DNA of 64,000 nt from Inonotus obliquus (lineage: Eukaryota > Basidiomycota > Agaricomycetes > Hymenochaetales > Hymenochaetaceae), in NCBI GenBank assembly GCA_032164295.1, contig JAJHTX010000003.1, positions 124,001 to 188,000 of the forward strand, given 5' to 3'. The notes under the pieces were generated by a model. That model did not search any database. It worked only from the letters and a program-made list of their open reading frames with translations, and had not been told where the DNA came from. The position numbers and the translations under genes are program-made. The stretch's first letter is position 1, and every line of letters begins with the position of its first letter. This document shows, one piece after another, positions 1 to 9,843 of the stretch.

Positions 1-215
1 AGCCTAAGTAATTGTTCGTGTTCTTCAATCCAAAAGGCTCCGTCGCCGCGTCCACGCAAAAAAGTCATTACATAAGCAGCTCCGGATATACCATTACCCC
101 GATACTAAGACAAAATGCATGCAGAAAGTCCATGCTCATCAATTAGACAGCGCAAACAAAGTCCATTTCTAATGCTATTACGTTCATGGTGGAGAGATTC
201 AAGCTACCACCTGAC

Positions 216-1544
216 CTAGATGGCCCGACGACCAACAATGCGAGAGCGCCTCACACGCTCAGCAAGGCGGCGGTCCAAGTCTCCAGCCAACGCAAGTTCC
301 GCTTCTTCTATCGAGACATCCTCGTCATCTTCGTGGTCAATCGCACGCGCGAAGCCAGCTACGTTGGAGTTCAAGTTAGATGTAGCACCGGTCGCGGGCA
401 AAGCACCGTTAGCAGCAACAGCGCCTGTATTTCCGGTCACGGCTCCAGGAGCTACAAGAGGTGTAGGAACCGCTGAGACTTGGTCGGCTGCAACTGTATT
501 AACAGCGCCCGTATTCGCCGCAACTTGATCGGCTGCGACCGTGTTCGCTGCGCCAGTACCATCAACATTACCTGAGGCGACGACACCAGATGCATCTGTA
601 GCGGCAGCGGCAGGATCAACTACACCAGTGTCCACTCCCGCAGCTGCAGCCGTCGCATTACCAGCTCCGGCGTTGGTAACTAGGAAGAAAAAACTTCGGT
701 TTAGACTCAAATCATGCCGCGAAACAGCGATAGACATACCAGCGACGCAGCCACCGAAAGGCCCAGCCCTAGCCGAGTTGCGGCAACGAACAATGCAAGC
801 GTCACCATTAGGACCGCCGGAACACGTTGTACCAGCCGGCATTTCTATATTTTGTGGGTCAGGAACTGCAGACGTGACTAGATATAAATTCAACATACGA
901 GCGACAAGGGAGAAGGGAGTGGCTCTCGCGTTGCTTCGGGAGTTGCGGCCTGGGACGTTTGTTGTTACAGTCATAGCTGCAAAGTTCGCTCCAGTAGCAT
1001 CCGTTGATACTTCACACGTGTAAGGACTACAGAAAACAGTAAGTATTTGAACAATATGTGAGACGAGTTACTAACCCAGCGCCATCTCCGTTCACTTGGT
1101 GGAGAGTCATTGTAACAGAGCCGTCATCACTTGCGGTCGGTAGACCAGCTGCAACAGCGGCTATTGTTCGAAGTAAGTATATTATCTATCTTGGAGGAAT
1201 ACTAAGATCATACCATTCAGTTGCGTTGCGACGTCGTTCACTCCACCTGCGAGTGTGCGTCCGCAGACATCCGCATCTCCTCGTTCGATCTCTCTATCAC
1301 GAATGATACTCGAGTCTTGCTACTCAACCAAGCGACGGATAAGTATCAGTAAACCAAACGATAGTAGATGGTATAGACATGCCTGGAACGGGTTTCGCCT
1401 CGACCCATCTCGCGGCGTGCTCTCAATGACACCAAAGCCTTGACCACTGACGCCGTTTGCACCAGTGACGGCAGTTATGACACCATGGGCACGGGCGTGA
1501 AGAGCAAGAGCAAACAGAGGAACGAGTTGAATGATGACCTTCAT
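216..1544 (-). CDS. Egh16-like secreted protein (MAS3/DUF3129 family)
   Basis: Six exons are read on the minus strand: 1544-1383, 1319-1214, 1160-1076, 1026-899, 844-740 and 679-216, giving about 349 aa. The N-terminus is a short hydrophobic signal peptide ending near HARAHG. The mature protein carries family hallmarks TPRDGSRRNPFQQDSSIIRD, CGRTLAGG and PAGTTCSGGPNGDACIVRCR, with many cysteines. This family (Egh16/Egh16H/MAS3) is known in ascomycete plant pathogens as appressorium-associated secreted proteins and is also widespread in basidiomycetes, where the role is unclear. The last exon adds a low-complexity tail of about 150 aa, rich in Ala, Val, Thr and Asn with repeats of the type AAxTVAADQVxA, and an acidic-then-basic end (DHEDDEDVSIEEAE...RRSRIVGRR). 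Intron 1 is GC-AG (CAG|GCATGT). Family assignment is confident; function in this organism is inferred only. Confidence 0.88.
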
Positions 1545-2950
1545 TGTGAAGAACAGATACAAGTTCACAAAGTCAGATGAAGATGGAAGGAATGTGCAAG
1601 ACTTCTATTATAGGCGCTGCCTGACAGAGATGACGAGGGAGAGAGGATCAACAAGACGCGCACAGCACGAATGAAGAGGATGAAGAAGGATAGCTGAGTA
1701 GAAACTGGGAGACCAAGCTCTGAAGGAAAACTGTTTCATCTGGAGCTACTTTTATACTTTACCTGAATACGCGGTTTGTTAGAGGACTGAGGCGAATACC
1801 TGGTACCACAGAATTCCCAAGTCTGACAGGGACCAATCATAACCCATATTTGGCAACAGGATGTAACACGGGTGCAGAAGTGGCTTCTTCCGCTTCCGTC
1901 GAGCAACTGCAACCGTGCACCAAGTCCATAGCATTTGATGCGGGTGCTGAAGGCGAGCCAATAGAACCTCGAGAGGTCTTCTTCAAACGACGTCCGATGA
2001 ACATGGAGGGGAAAAAATCATGTCGCATTAGATATGGTGTGGAAACACGTCTCCAATGAGTTGAAGAACATCAGTTCGTCCTGTATGTAGAGGCGAATAA
2101 ACATCTTGTTGTTGCGAATCAATGATGATCAGGATAGTGACTGACATGTTTTTTGCACAGCAATACCAAAGAAGCAATGACCTTAGCTCACGAAGCCACA
2201 CCTCCGTGGTGGCGAGTAGGTAGGAAATTCATCAGAGTAGGCACCGGAGTAGGTCAGTTCGAGAGCGAGAGGGATACAAATGAAATAGTTGGTATGGTCC
2301 AAGAGTTTTTCGGAGGGTGATGGCAACACTTGCAACGGTCATTCCTCCTTCAAGCTTCTGCCGACCTGGAGTATTTTTGGCATCATCTCTGATCATAACC
2401 GAATGAGGTTATGGTAGAAGCAGACGCAAGGCAACCTGCGGCGACTGGCGACATTATCTTCCCACGATGCGGGTGCAGTCCCCTCTAAAAGCCTGAAACC
2501 AGTGCGGCCTTGAGTGATCAATCGACCTATTCAAGAGCGCTTGCAAGTTCAAGGGGAAGCAAGGGGTCGTTGCTCAGGTCAACGGACTGCTGGATGCAAT
2601 CGGCTAGAAAAGGTGAAGAGAATTATTCTGGAGTCCTGGACCTCATTTTACTATAGTCGTGCTGGACAGTACTGCAGTTGCAGTTAACGCTAGGTTGAAG
2701 GCCACGCTGGAATCGGACATGACCTCAATATAATATGGTGAAATGTAATGAAAGCTGATGAATGAATGAATGAAGGCAGATGAGCAGTGGTAGACGAGGA
2801 GGGAAACTTGCAAGTCACGGAACACGTGACTATTTCTCACCCAAGATGACGCCAACTTGACACCTTACATGTACTACCGCTGCTATCGCACAGAACGCAA
2901 AATCATAATGGTGGCACACTCCTTTTTATCGCTCCCCTATCATTCCCTCA
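1545..2950. other. Intergenic region between Egh16-like gene and permease
   Basis: No convincing gene. Short open frames at 1837-2059 on both strands have no splice-supported extension and no recognisable domain. The left part should hold the Egh16-like promoter and the right part the permease promoter; the 40 bases before 2951 are pyrimidine-rich (cctttttatcgctcccc), as often seen ahead of fungal start codons. Confidence 0.4.
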
Positions 2951-5122
2951 ATGTCCTTTCGTTCTTCAGAAAGTAAACCTCTCGTCAGTGCAGAGCAGTC
3001 ACACCGTCCTTACGACAGCACACGATCATCGAATACCACCAATGAGCGAGAGTTAGGGGCAGTTTCAAATGCACAGCACACTGGCCTTCGACGAGACCTA
3101 TCGACTCGCCAAGTGGCAATGATTGCGATCGGTGGAACGATTGGTACAGGACTCTTCCTTGGTACTGGTCGCTCACTGGCGCAGGGAGGTCCAGCCAGGT
3201 GTGTCACGCTTCTTTTTGCCACCTCCAAGATCATTGTCTCAATATATCTACAATTTAGCATTCTGATCTGTTATGGAATTATCGGATTCATTGTTTACGT
3301 GACTCTACTGCTCCTAGGAGAGCTTGCCACTCAGTATCCCGTTGCTGGTTCCTTCACCGTATATGCGGCCCGGTTCTTCTCCCCCTCGTACGCCTTTGCC
3401 CTCAGCTGGAATTACTGGTTCAACGATGCTGTATCGGTCGCATCTGATCTTACTGCTGCACAGTTAGTGCTACATTTCTGGACCGACTGGCATCCTTGGG
3501 TCGTCTCGGTCGCATTCCTCATATTCCTCTTGGGCGTGAATGCGCTCAGTGTGCGATCTTACGGAGAAATGGGTTCGTATGTCTTCTTGACCTATTCACG
3601 TATCTCATTAACCTGGTTTCTATTTTCGTTAGAGTATATCCTCTCATCCCTCAAAGTTTTCACTGTCGTTGCTTTCGTCATCGTCGGTTCGTTTGTAAAC
3701 GCAGGCCTGAATCGCCAACACACGCCCATTGGAACACGCTACTGGTACATACCTGGAGCGCCGTTCGTCGATGGTATCGGCGGCTTTGCTCGTGTTTTCG
3801 TAACTGCCAGCTTCGCCTATGGTGGGACCGAAAGTCTAGCAATCACCGCAGGAGAAACCAAGAATCCAACCAAGAACATGCCGCGAATTGTCCGAATGGT
3901 GTTTTGGCGAATCCTGCTGTTTTATGTCTTTTCCATCCTCATAATAGGACTAAATGGTGACTCCGCTAATTATCACCAAGTTTTTCCTCGCGTCTAATAT
4001 TTCTATCAACTTCAGTGCCGTATAACTATCCGAACCTTTCAAATCGCTCTACGACGACATCGCCGTTCACAATAGTCTTCCGTGAAGCTGGATCCGGTAT
4101 ACAGTCCATCTCTTGAATAATTCAAGTTCTCATGTGATTACCCACTAAAATACAGACATTGCGGCATCGTTTATGAACACCGTGATTCTAACATCAGTCC
4201 TATCCGCTGGTAACCATGCACTCTACGCCGGAACTCGTAAGTCAGCGGCGGATACTATTCGTCTCATAATCGCCGACTGTTGCTACTGTAGGGATCTTGT
4301 ATTCACTGTCCACCTCATCGCCACGCCTCGCGCCGCGTTTCTTTTCTCGGACCACTTCAAGCGGTGTACCTCTTCGCGCACTTCTCGGCACGGCTAGCAT
4401 AAGCGCATTGTGTTTCGCAAGCTCTTTCGTCGGATCTGGCACGCTTTGGGGTTGGCTTCAAAACATTGTTGGTGTATCCAATCAAGTAAGTTGGTCAGCG
4501 CTTATTGTGTCAGTTTTGTCTGATGTTTTCGGGTACCAGATCGCATGGCTGTCAATCGGAATTGCAAGCTGGCGTTTTAGGAAAGCGTGGGTTGCCCAGA
4601 GGAGACCTCTTTCCGAAATGAAGTTCAGGGCTGGTTGGACTTGGCCATGGGGAGCACCCTTCGTCGTGATCTCCGTTTCGTTGATCATCCTCTGTGAGTG
4701 CTCTCTATCATACACCATATGTTACACTCATGCAAACCGCCCATGCAGTCCAAGGATGGACATCTTTCTATCCTGTTTTCTCCCCAGTGGACATTATCTC
4801 ATTGTACCTCGAGCTTCCCATCATGGCACTTATGACTCTGACGTGGTATCTCATACGACGTCGAAGGTTCATCCACATGCTCAACCGTGATCACTCAGAG
4901 TCGTTGACGAGCCAGACTGTTGACCTGGCATCCCCAATACATGGTTCATCTACGCCGGTTCCGAGGCGCACCAGCAGGGAACTTGTTGATGTGGACACGG
5001 TTGACCTATATGTTGACGAGCACGTCGATGATGAGTATGATGCGGAGGATGACGTGCTTCGGGTGGCTCGGAGAAAGGGTCGATGGGGTTGGTTTTGGAG
5101 GACCTACGATGTTGTGGCATAA
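2951..5122 (+). CDS. Amino-acid permease (APC superfamily, fungal YAT/AAP family)
   Basis: Eight exons: 2951-3198, 3259-3572, 3633-3956, 4016-4096, 4156-4236, 4292-4485, 4540-4693 and 4749-5122; all phases agree and give 589 aa. The protein is a polytopic plasma-membrane transporter importing amino acids with protons. TM1 has the diagnostic AMIAIGGTIGTGLFLGTG segment after a hydrophilic N-terminus (about 50 aa), followed by IVYVTLLLLGELATQYPVAGSF, RFFSPSYAFALSWNYWFNDA, GEMEYILSSLKV, FAYGGTESLAITAGETKNP and GVPLRALLGTASISAL, all classical permease blocks. The acidic C-terminal tail (DVDTVDLYVDEHVDDEYDAE) is cytosolic and could be a regulatory or ubiquitination region, as in yeast Gap1-type permeases. 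Length is normal for the family. Substrate specificity cannot be read from sequence. Confidence 0.95.
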
Positions 5123-5369
5123 TTATATACTGTTCATATGTTCAATGCGCCTCACAGTAGAATAGGAAGTTTGTTTTAATACCGGGATTCACGTCAGCTC
5201 GTTCCATTACATTGGTCCTGTGAATATTGTAGCTTCGTACTCAGCTATGTTACATGTGTACATAATTTTTTGTGATTTACATAAGCACGGTGGCCAATTC
5301 TCCGTATCGTGGTTCTTTTAGTACTTGAAATCCTTCGTCAGAAAAAGACTTAGTCAAGCGGAATCTTTG

Positions 5370-5942
5370 TTAGTCTCGGTCGTCTCTCCCTAGTAATGTA
5401 GTTGAATGAGGTGTTGTCTCATGATGCAAGTAACTTACCACTCCTTTAGCTTGGAGTTCATCACGGAGACCGCGAAGACACCTGAGTTGTATGTCCGTCT
5501 CCACGTGATTCGCCTGCACCCAGTAGTCTTCCGGAGGATTAGTACCACCAGTCGAGAAAAGCTGGAATGCCGTTATTCCAGTTCCCGTCCTCCCATGCCC
5601 GTACCCGCAATGAACGAGCAAAGACGTAACGGAATCACCGAGGAAGAACTCGTTGGCATATTTGAGCTCGTCAAGTGACGGTGCCGTAAAGTCACGGACT
5701 GGGATATACAGAAATGCGATTCCAGCTTCGTTGAGCAGCTTGACTTCATGCTCCTTATACGGGTACTGGTTGAAACTGATGACACCGTTGATACCTTTCG
5801 ATTTCAGGAATTCAACGGCGGTAGGTGTGAGTTTCTGACCGGCACCTCCACTTATGCCGTTCGGAGCCCCCGAGCGGAAAAGACGTCGACCCGCTGGGAC
5901 GTAGTCTGTGACTTCGTTGAGGCGTGGCCACTCGTTGCTCAT
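5370..5942 (-). CDS. Small CX5R protein phosphatase, copy 1
   Basis: Single-exon reading of 190 aa. The P-loop LLVHCGYGHGRTGTG contains the cysteine-phosphatase signature HCX5R(S/T), with the catalytic Cys and phosphate-binding Arg present. A general-acid Asp is probably in PVRDFTAP, about 35 residues upstream. The fold should be a dual-specificity/tyrosine phosphatase (DSP-like) domain of about 165 aa, cytosolic. It is the first of a local paralogue group with the genes at 6266-6766 and 7819-8319, which stop at ...LRDQLKAN. Here the frame runs 25 codons further because the family stop is missing; a 49-nt stretch there begins GTAAGT and ends TTACTAG, so splicing would give a different short C-terminus. 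Substrate is unknown; phosphoinositides or small phosphoesters are as possible as phosphoproteins. Confidence 0.75.
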   Translation of the reverse strand: MSNEWPRLNEVTDYVPAGRRLFRSGAPNGISGGAGQKLTPTAVEFLKSKGINGVISFNQYPYKEHEVKLLNEAGIAFLYIPVRDFTAPSLDELKYANEFFLGDSVTSLLVHCGYGHGRTGTGITAFQLFSTGGTNPPEDYWVQANHVETDIQLRCLRGLRDELQAKGVVSYLHHETTPHSTTLLGRDDRD

Positions 5943-6052
5943 GGCTGCAACAATTTATGTCTTGGTAGGTTGTGTAAGTTAGTTGGTCAGTGTGAGCGGA
6001 GTGGAGGGGAACAAGCTGAGACATCTTACAGTTTCGGTTTCTATATCTGGGT

Positions 6053-6070
6053 GGGAATAGTTTATACTCC
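6053..6070 (-). promoter_or_regulatory. Putative TATA box of phosphatase copy 1
   Basis: On the minus strand the sequence reads GGAGTATAAACTATTCCC, about 110 bp before the ATG at 5942. It is duplicated with the gene (7603-7620). Assignment rests on the TATAAA match only. Confidence 0.4.
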
Positions 6071-6265
6071 GACCTAAGAGTACCACGAATTTGATTTTCA
6101 AGCACTTCACTTTGTAATATTCTTTCATTGACTATTCAATTTCTCTCTCTTAACATCATTGCGCTTCAAACCCACTTGGGTAGTATTATTCTCTAATCAT
6201 GATTTGGCATAGCCCTATTGATTGGTGAGCGACATTCGAAATCCAACCCCAAGCAACCTGCCTAC

Positions 6266-6766
6266 CTAGTTCGCCTTGAGTTGGTCACGAAGCAGACGAA
6301 GGACCTGAACTTGGCTGTCCTCCTCCACGTGGTTGACGGACTGCCAGTCGGCTTCAGGAGGGTTGGCACCGTTAGTTGAGTAGAGCTGCAATGCCGTTAT
6401 CCCGGTTCCTGTCCTCCCCCAACCGTACCCACAGTGCACGAGCACAGACGGATTAAGGGCGCTGCGGAAGAAATCATTCGCGGCACTGAGCTGCGGAATC
6501 TTTGGTGCGTCGAAGTCGACAACGGGAAGATGGGCAGTATTGATGCCCGCATCGCTGAGCAACTTCCTTTCGTCTGCCGTGTACGGGAATTGATTGAAGC
6601 TGATGATGCCTTTAATGCCCTTCGTCTTCAAAAAGTCGACGGCAGTCTGTGTGAGATTCTGACTGGCATCACCATGCGTGTAGTTCGGCGCGGACGAGCG
6701 GAACAAACGTCGACCTGCTGGAACATATTCCGTAACTTCTTCAAAACGATGCCACTCGTTGCTCAT
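6266..6766 (-). CDS. Small CX5R protein phosphatase, copy 2
   Basis: Intronless gene of 166 aa. It has the same architecture as copy 1: N-terminal MSNEWHRFEEVTEYVPAGRR, then KGIKGIISFNQFPY, a probable general acid in PVVDFDAPK, and the P-loop LVHCGYGWGRTGTGITALQL with catalytic Cys and Arg intact. It has the normal end LLRDQLKAN. It is nearly identical to copy 3 at 7819-8319, with most changes between the P-loop and the general-acid region (FDAPKIPQLS versus FAAPTLAQLS). The neighbourhood is a tandem array on one strand, suggesting recent expansion. No membrane segment or signal peptide; predicted cytosolic phosphatase of unknown substrate. Confidence 0.78.
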   Translation of the reverse strand: MSNEWHRFEEVTEYVPAGRRLFRSSAPNYTHGDASQNLTQTAVDFLKTKGIKGIISFNQFPYTADERKLLSDAGINTAHLPVVDFDAPKIPQLSAANDFFRSALNPSVLVHCGYGWGRTGTGITALQLYSTNGANPPEADWQSVNHVEEDSQVQVLRLLRDQLKAN

Positions 6767-7260
6767 ATCTACAAAGCGTCAGCCAGGCGAGGGAGAAAAA
6801 ATGGCGGGGTTCACTCAACTATGCTCTTTGAATCTCTTAGCGAAGTGAATTATGATACCGGGGATGTTGTAGAGCTCTCGAGACTTCATGAGTTTAAATA
6901 CTTTACGGAGAGCGGCCACGGCATAGGACCTGCATCACATCGGCTTTGGAGTAAGTTATCGATTCTATGAGTGAGAGACTGTGCGGAAACTCACCACGTT
7001 GAGACACTTCAATTGCGCAGGGAAGATTGGAGCAGAGTGAGTGTTTCATACGAGTGTTCCCAGCCTGGCGTTATCGCGTCATCCCATCTCGCATTGTTCG
7101 AAAGGAAACTTGAATATTTGGAACGAATTGCGATGAATGGTGACCATCAGCACCGTGAAAAACGGATAATAGAAGTATTTCCGCTCGACGCTAGCATTGC
7201 ACACCTCATGTCTCCGGCTCTTCCACATACGGAAAGCATTTTACAGGACCCGACGAACTA

Positions 7261-7493
7261 GAGAAATGCGATTCCAGCTTCGTCGAGGAGCTTGACTTCA
7301 TGCTCTTTATACGGGTACTGGTTGAAACTGATGACACCGTTGATACCTTTCGATTTCAGGAATTCAACGGCGGTAGGTGTGAGTTTCTGACCGGCACCTC
7401 CACTTATGCCGTTCGAGCCCCCGAGCGGAAAAGACGTCGACCGCCTGGGACGTAGTCCGTGACTTCGTTGAGGCGTGGCCACTCGTTGCTCAT
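7261..7493 (-). pseudogene. Truncated phosphatase copy 1' (duplication relic)
   Basis: This is the first 75 or so codons of phosphatase copy 1, cut at the duplication breakpoint, so the general-acid region and the whole HCX5R loop are missing. A one-base deletion relative to copy 1 (gttcgagcccc against gttcggagcccc, about 7411) and a further change near 7442 break the frame between GRRLFR and NGISGGAGQKL. It cannot encode an active enzyme. It fixes the direction and extent of the tandem duplication. Confidence 0.88.
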
Positions 7494-8817
7494 GGCTGCA
7501 ACAATTTATGTGTTGGTAGGTTGTGTAGTTAGTTGGTCAGTGTGAGCGGAGTGGAGGGGAACAAGCTGAGACATCTTACAGTTTCGGTTTCTATATCTGG
7601 GTGGGAATAGTTTATACTCCGACCTAAGAGTACCACGAATTTGATTTTCAAGCACTTCACTTTGTAATATTCTTTCATTGACTATTCAATTTCTCTATAA
7701 CAACATTGCGCTTCAAACCCACTTGGGTAGTATTATTCTCTAATCATGATTTGGCATAGCCCTATTGATTGAAAATGGTGAGCGACATTCGAAATCCAAC
7801 CCCAAGCAACCTGCCTACCTAGTTCGCCTTGAGTTGGTCACGAAGCAGACGAAGGACCTGAACTTGGCTGTCCTCCTCCACGTGGTTGACGGATTTCCAG
7901 TCGGCTTCAGGAGGATTGGCACCGTTAGTTGAGTAGAGCTGCAATGCCGTTATCCCGGTTCCTGTCCTCCCCCAACCGTACCCACAGTGCACGAGCACAG
8001 ACGGATTAAGGGCGCTGCGGAAGAAATCATTCGCGGCACTGAGCTGCGCAAGAGTTGGTGCGGCGAAGTCGACAACGGGAAGATGGGCGGTATTGATGCC
8101 CGCATCGCTGAGCAACTTCCTTTCGTCTGCCGTGTACGGGAATTGATTGAAGCTGATGATGCCTTTAATGCCCTTCGTCTTCAAGAAGTCGACGGCAGTC
8201 TGTGTGAGCTTCTGACTGGCATCACCGTTCTCGTAGTTCGGCGCGGACGAGCGGAACAAACGTCGACCTGCTGGAACATATTCCGTAACTTCTTCAAAAC
8301 GATGCCACTCGCTGCTCATATCTGCAAACCGTCAGCCAGGTGAGGGAGAAAAAAAAATGGCGGGGTTCACTCAACTATGCTCTTTGAATCTCTTGGCGAA
8401 GTGGATTATGATACTGGGGATGTTGTAGAGCTCTCGAGACTTCATGAGTTTAAATACTTTACGGAGAGCGACCACGGCATATGACCTTGCATTACATCGG
8501 CTTTGGAGTAAGTTATAGATTCTATGGGTGAGAAACTGTGCGGAAACTCACCACGTTGAGACACTTCAATTGCGCAGGGAAGATTGGAGCAGAGTGAGTG
8601 TTTCATACGAGTATTCCCAGCCTACCGTTATCACATCATTCCATCTCGCATTGTTCGAAAGGAAACTTGAATACTTGGCACGAATTGCGATGAATGGTGA
8701 CCATCAGCACCGTGAAAAACGGATAATAGAAGCATTTCCGCTCGACGCTAGCATTGCACACCTCATGTCTCCTGCTCCTCCACATACGGAAAGCATTCTA
8801 CAGGACCAGACGAACTA
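7262..8817. repeat. Tandem segmental duplication, unit 2 (1.55 kb)
   Basis: Second copy of 5710-7260. It contains a truncated copy of the first phosphatase (7261-7493), the duplicated promoter (7603-7620), phosphatase copy 3 and the following spacer. Sequence beyond 8817 (tattgagcttcc...) is unique and so represents the original downstream flank. Confidence 0.9.
7819..8319 (-). CDS. Small CX5R protein phosphatase, copy 3
   Basis: Intronless, 166 aa, nearly identical to copy 2 and carried in unit 2 of the tandem duplication. The P-loop LVHCGYGWGRTGTG is intact, as are KGIKGIISFNQFPY and the C-terminal LLRDQLKAN. Differences from copy 2 are mostly conservative (SSEWHR/SNEWHR, YENGDASQKL/YTHGDASQNL, VDFAAPTLAQ/VDFDAPKIPQ). 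The change of VDFDAP to VDFAAP alters one Asp, but the preceding Asp of VDF is kept, so the general acid is probably preserved. Predicted cytosolic cysteine phosphatase of unknown target. Confidence 0.78.
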   Translation of the reverse strand: MSSEWHRFEEVTEYVPAGRRLFRSSAPNYENGDASQKLTQTAVDFLKTKGIKGIISFNQFPYTADERKLLSDAGINTAHLPVVDFAAPTLAQLSAANDFFRSALNPSVLVHCGYGWGRTGTGITALQLYSTNGANPPEADWKSVNHVEEDSQVQVLRLLRDQLKAN

Positions 8818-8926
8818 TATTGAGCTTCCATGTGCGCTAGACCCTCTCTTTCAGCAATACACGCTGGTTCTTGATCGGAAATTCTATGAATTAGTCAAGG
8901 GCATTAAGAGCTGGATGGAGTACTGA
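8528..8926 (+). CDS. Possible unknown plus-strand coding segment downstream of phosphatase copy 3
   Basis: An open frame of 132 codons ends in LVKGIKSWMEY. The tandem copy at 6971-7261 keeps the same frame for 96 codons (QLRREDWSRVSVSYE, FERKLEYL, IAMNGDHQHREKRIIE) until the duplication breakpoint cuts it. Both copies also share an upstream frame beginning MLFESL (6831, 8379) that could be a 5' exon, with a GTAAGT donor at about 8507. The protein is not recognised and has no visible motif. Conservation of the frame could be an accident of recent duplication, so a real gene is uncertain. Confidence 0.25.
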   Translation: MRNCAETHHVETLQLRREDWSRVSVSYEYSQPTVITSFHLALFERKLEYLARIAMNGDHQHREKRIIEAFPLDASIAHLMSPAPPHTESILQDQTNYIELPCALDPLFQQYTLVLDRKFYELVKGIKSWMEY

Positions 8927-8935
8927 CATGTCGAA

Positions 8936-9435
8936 TGGTTAACCCAGCGCCCACAACCACGGCCCGCGGTCCCTGCCGGCTCTGTTATCGCGGAATGTAT
9001 ACGCAATGGGACCGGCCAACCCCAAACGACAGCGGATATCCGTAGGCACACGTTGGTCGTCTACGTTGGTTCCTGCACGACCCGAAACGGTTTCTAGTCG
9101 TTCCATACCTGTCCGTGCACCATTAGATACTATTTCTCAACATACTGACATAATCGCGCACAGTTCCCCTTCATATAACCCGATAACAAATGCTTCGGAC
9201 CGTCAATTGTCGCAACGAGAGCGATGGTAGATTCGTCCGTCCCTGCACATCTTTTCGACATTTGCAGTCCGCGTGCCGCGTCGAAATGTGAATCGCGGAG
9301 CGTATCCTGACAATTCTTTCACAGTCCGGCAGGAGCGAGGTGCGAGTGGTGAAATCTGCTCGCTCCACTTTCACTCGTTGTCGGGAAGGAGTGCTGTCGT
9401 CGTTAACTAGACAGCGCGTACTAGGTAGTAGGTAG
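8936..9435. other. Gene-poor spacer, GC-richer than its surroundings
   Basis: No gene supported. An open frame at 9006-9230 begins MGPANPKRQRISVG but has no known domain and no splice partners. The stretch 8936-9080 is locally GC-rich and could be a fragment of a mobile element. Confidence 0.3.
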
Positions 9436-9487
9436 TCACGTCCTGGTAGGTCATGCTTGGTCACAGCTGTGACACGGAGTTCTGCGG
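9436..9487. repeat. Dispersed short repeat with palindromic core, copy 1
   Basis: The sequence has the form ..GTCCTGG-AGGTCATGCTTGGTCACAGCTGTGACACGGAGTTC split over this interval, with a 14-bp perfect palindrome GTCACAGCTGTGAC at 9460-9473. Related copies lie at 13221-13262, 19613-19670 and 28791-28830, each near the edge of a duplicated block. It could be the end of a small mobile element. Confidence 0.55.
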
Positions 9488-9843
9488 CGGACGCCGATGA
9501 TCCGATCAAACTCAAAAATCACATGGGACTGCGCACAAGCGAGCGCCGTTTAAGGAAGGCGAATTGTGGTATCGGCACTGCTATGCCGACGTTAACCTTT
9601 CCAGATGCTTGTACTTGAATCGGTGGATTAGGTATATAACTGGGTAAAAAAGTCCCGATCTTACATAAAGCTTCAGTGTACGCAAACCAAAAGCACATAT
9701 TGTTCGCATAACCGCTTGGTCGGAGTGCCTGAGAAAAGCGGATACTTTTTATTTAACATAGAGGACGCAAATGATTCTAGTAGTAGTTGTGGAAGCAAAA
9801 GATTTCGAGGTGTAGCTTCAATACAATCTGTAGTAACTATGAG

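Larger units (their letters stand above)
5710..7260. repeat. Tandem segmental duplication, unit 1 (1.55 kb)
   Basis: This unit is repeated immediately downstream at 7262-8817 with few substitutions and small indels. It starts inside phosphatase copy 1 (homology begins at agaaatgcgattccag) and ends at cgaacta, where the second unit starts abruptly. It carries the 5' part of copy 1, its promoter, all of copy 2 and about 490 bp downstream sequence. Confidence 0.9.

Noticed and set aside
1837..2059. Overlapping small frames on both strands as a pheromone-like or small secreted gene
   Set aside because: No CaaX end, no signal peptide and no conserved pattern.
5406..8343. Plus-strand frames opposite the phosphatase genes
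   Set aside because: They are antisense shadows; the minus-strand frames carry the HCX5R motif.
9006..9230. Open frame MGPANPKRQRISVG... as a gene
   Set aside because: Short, no splice partners, no domain; probably chance or an element fragment.
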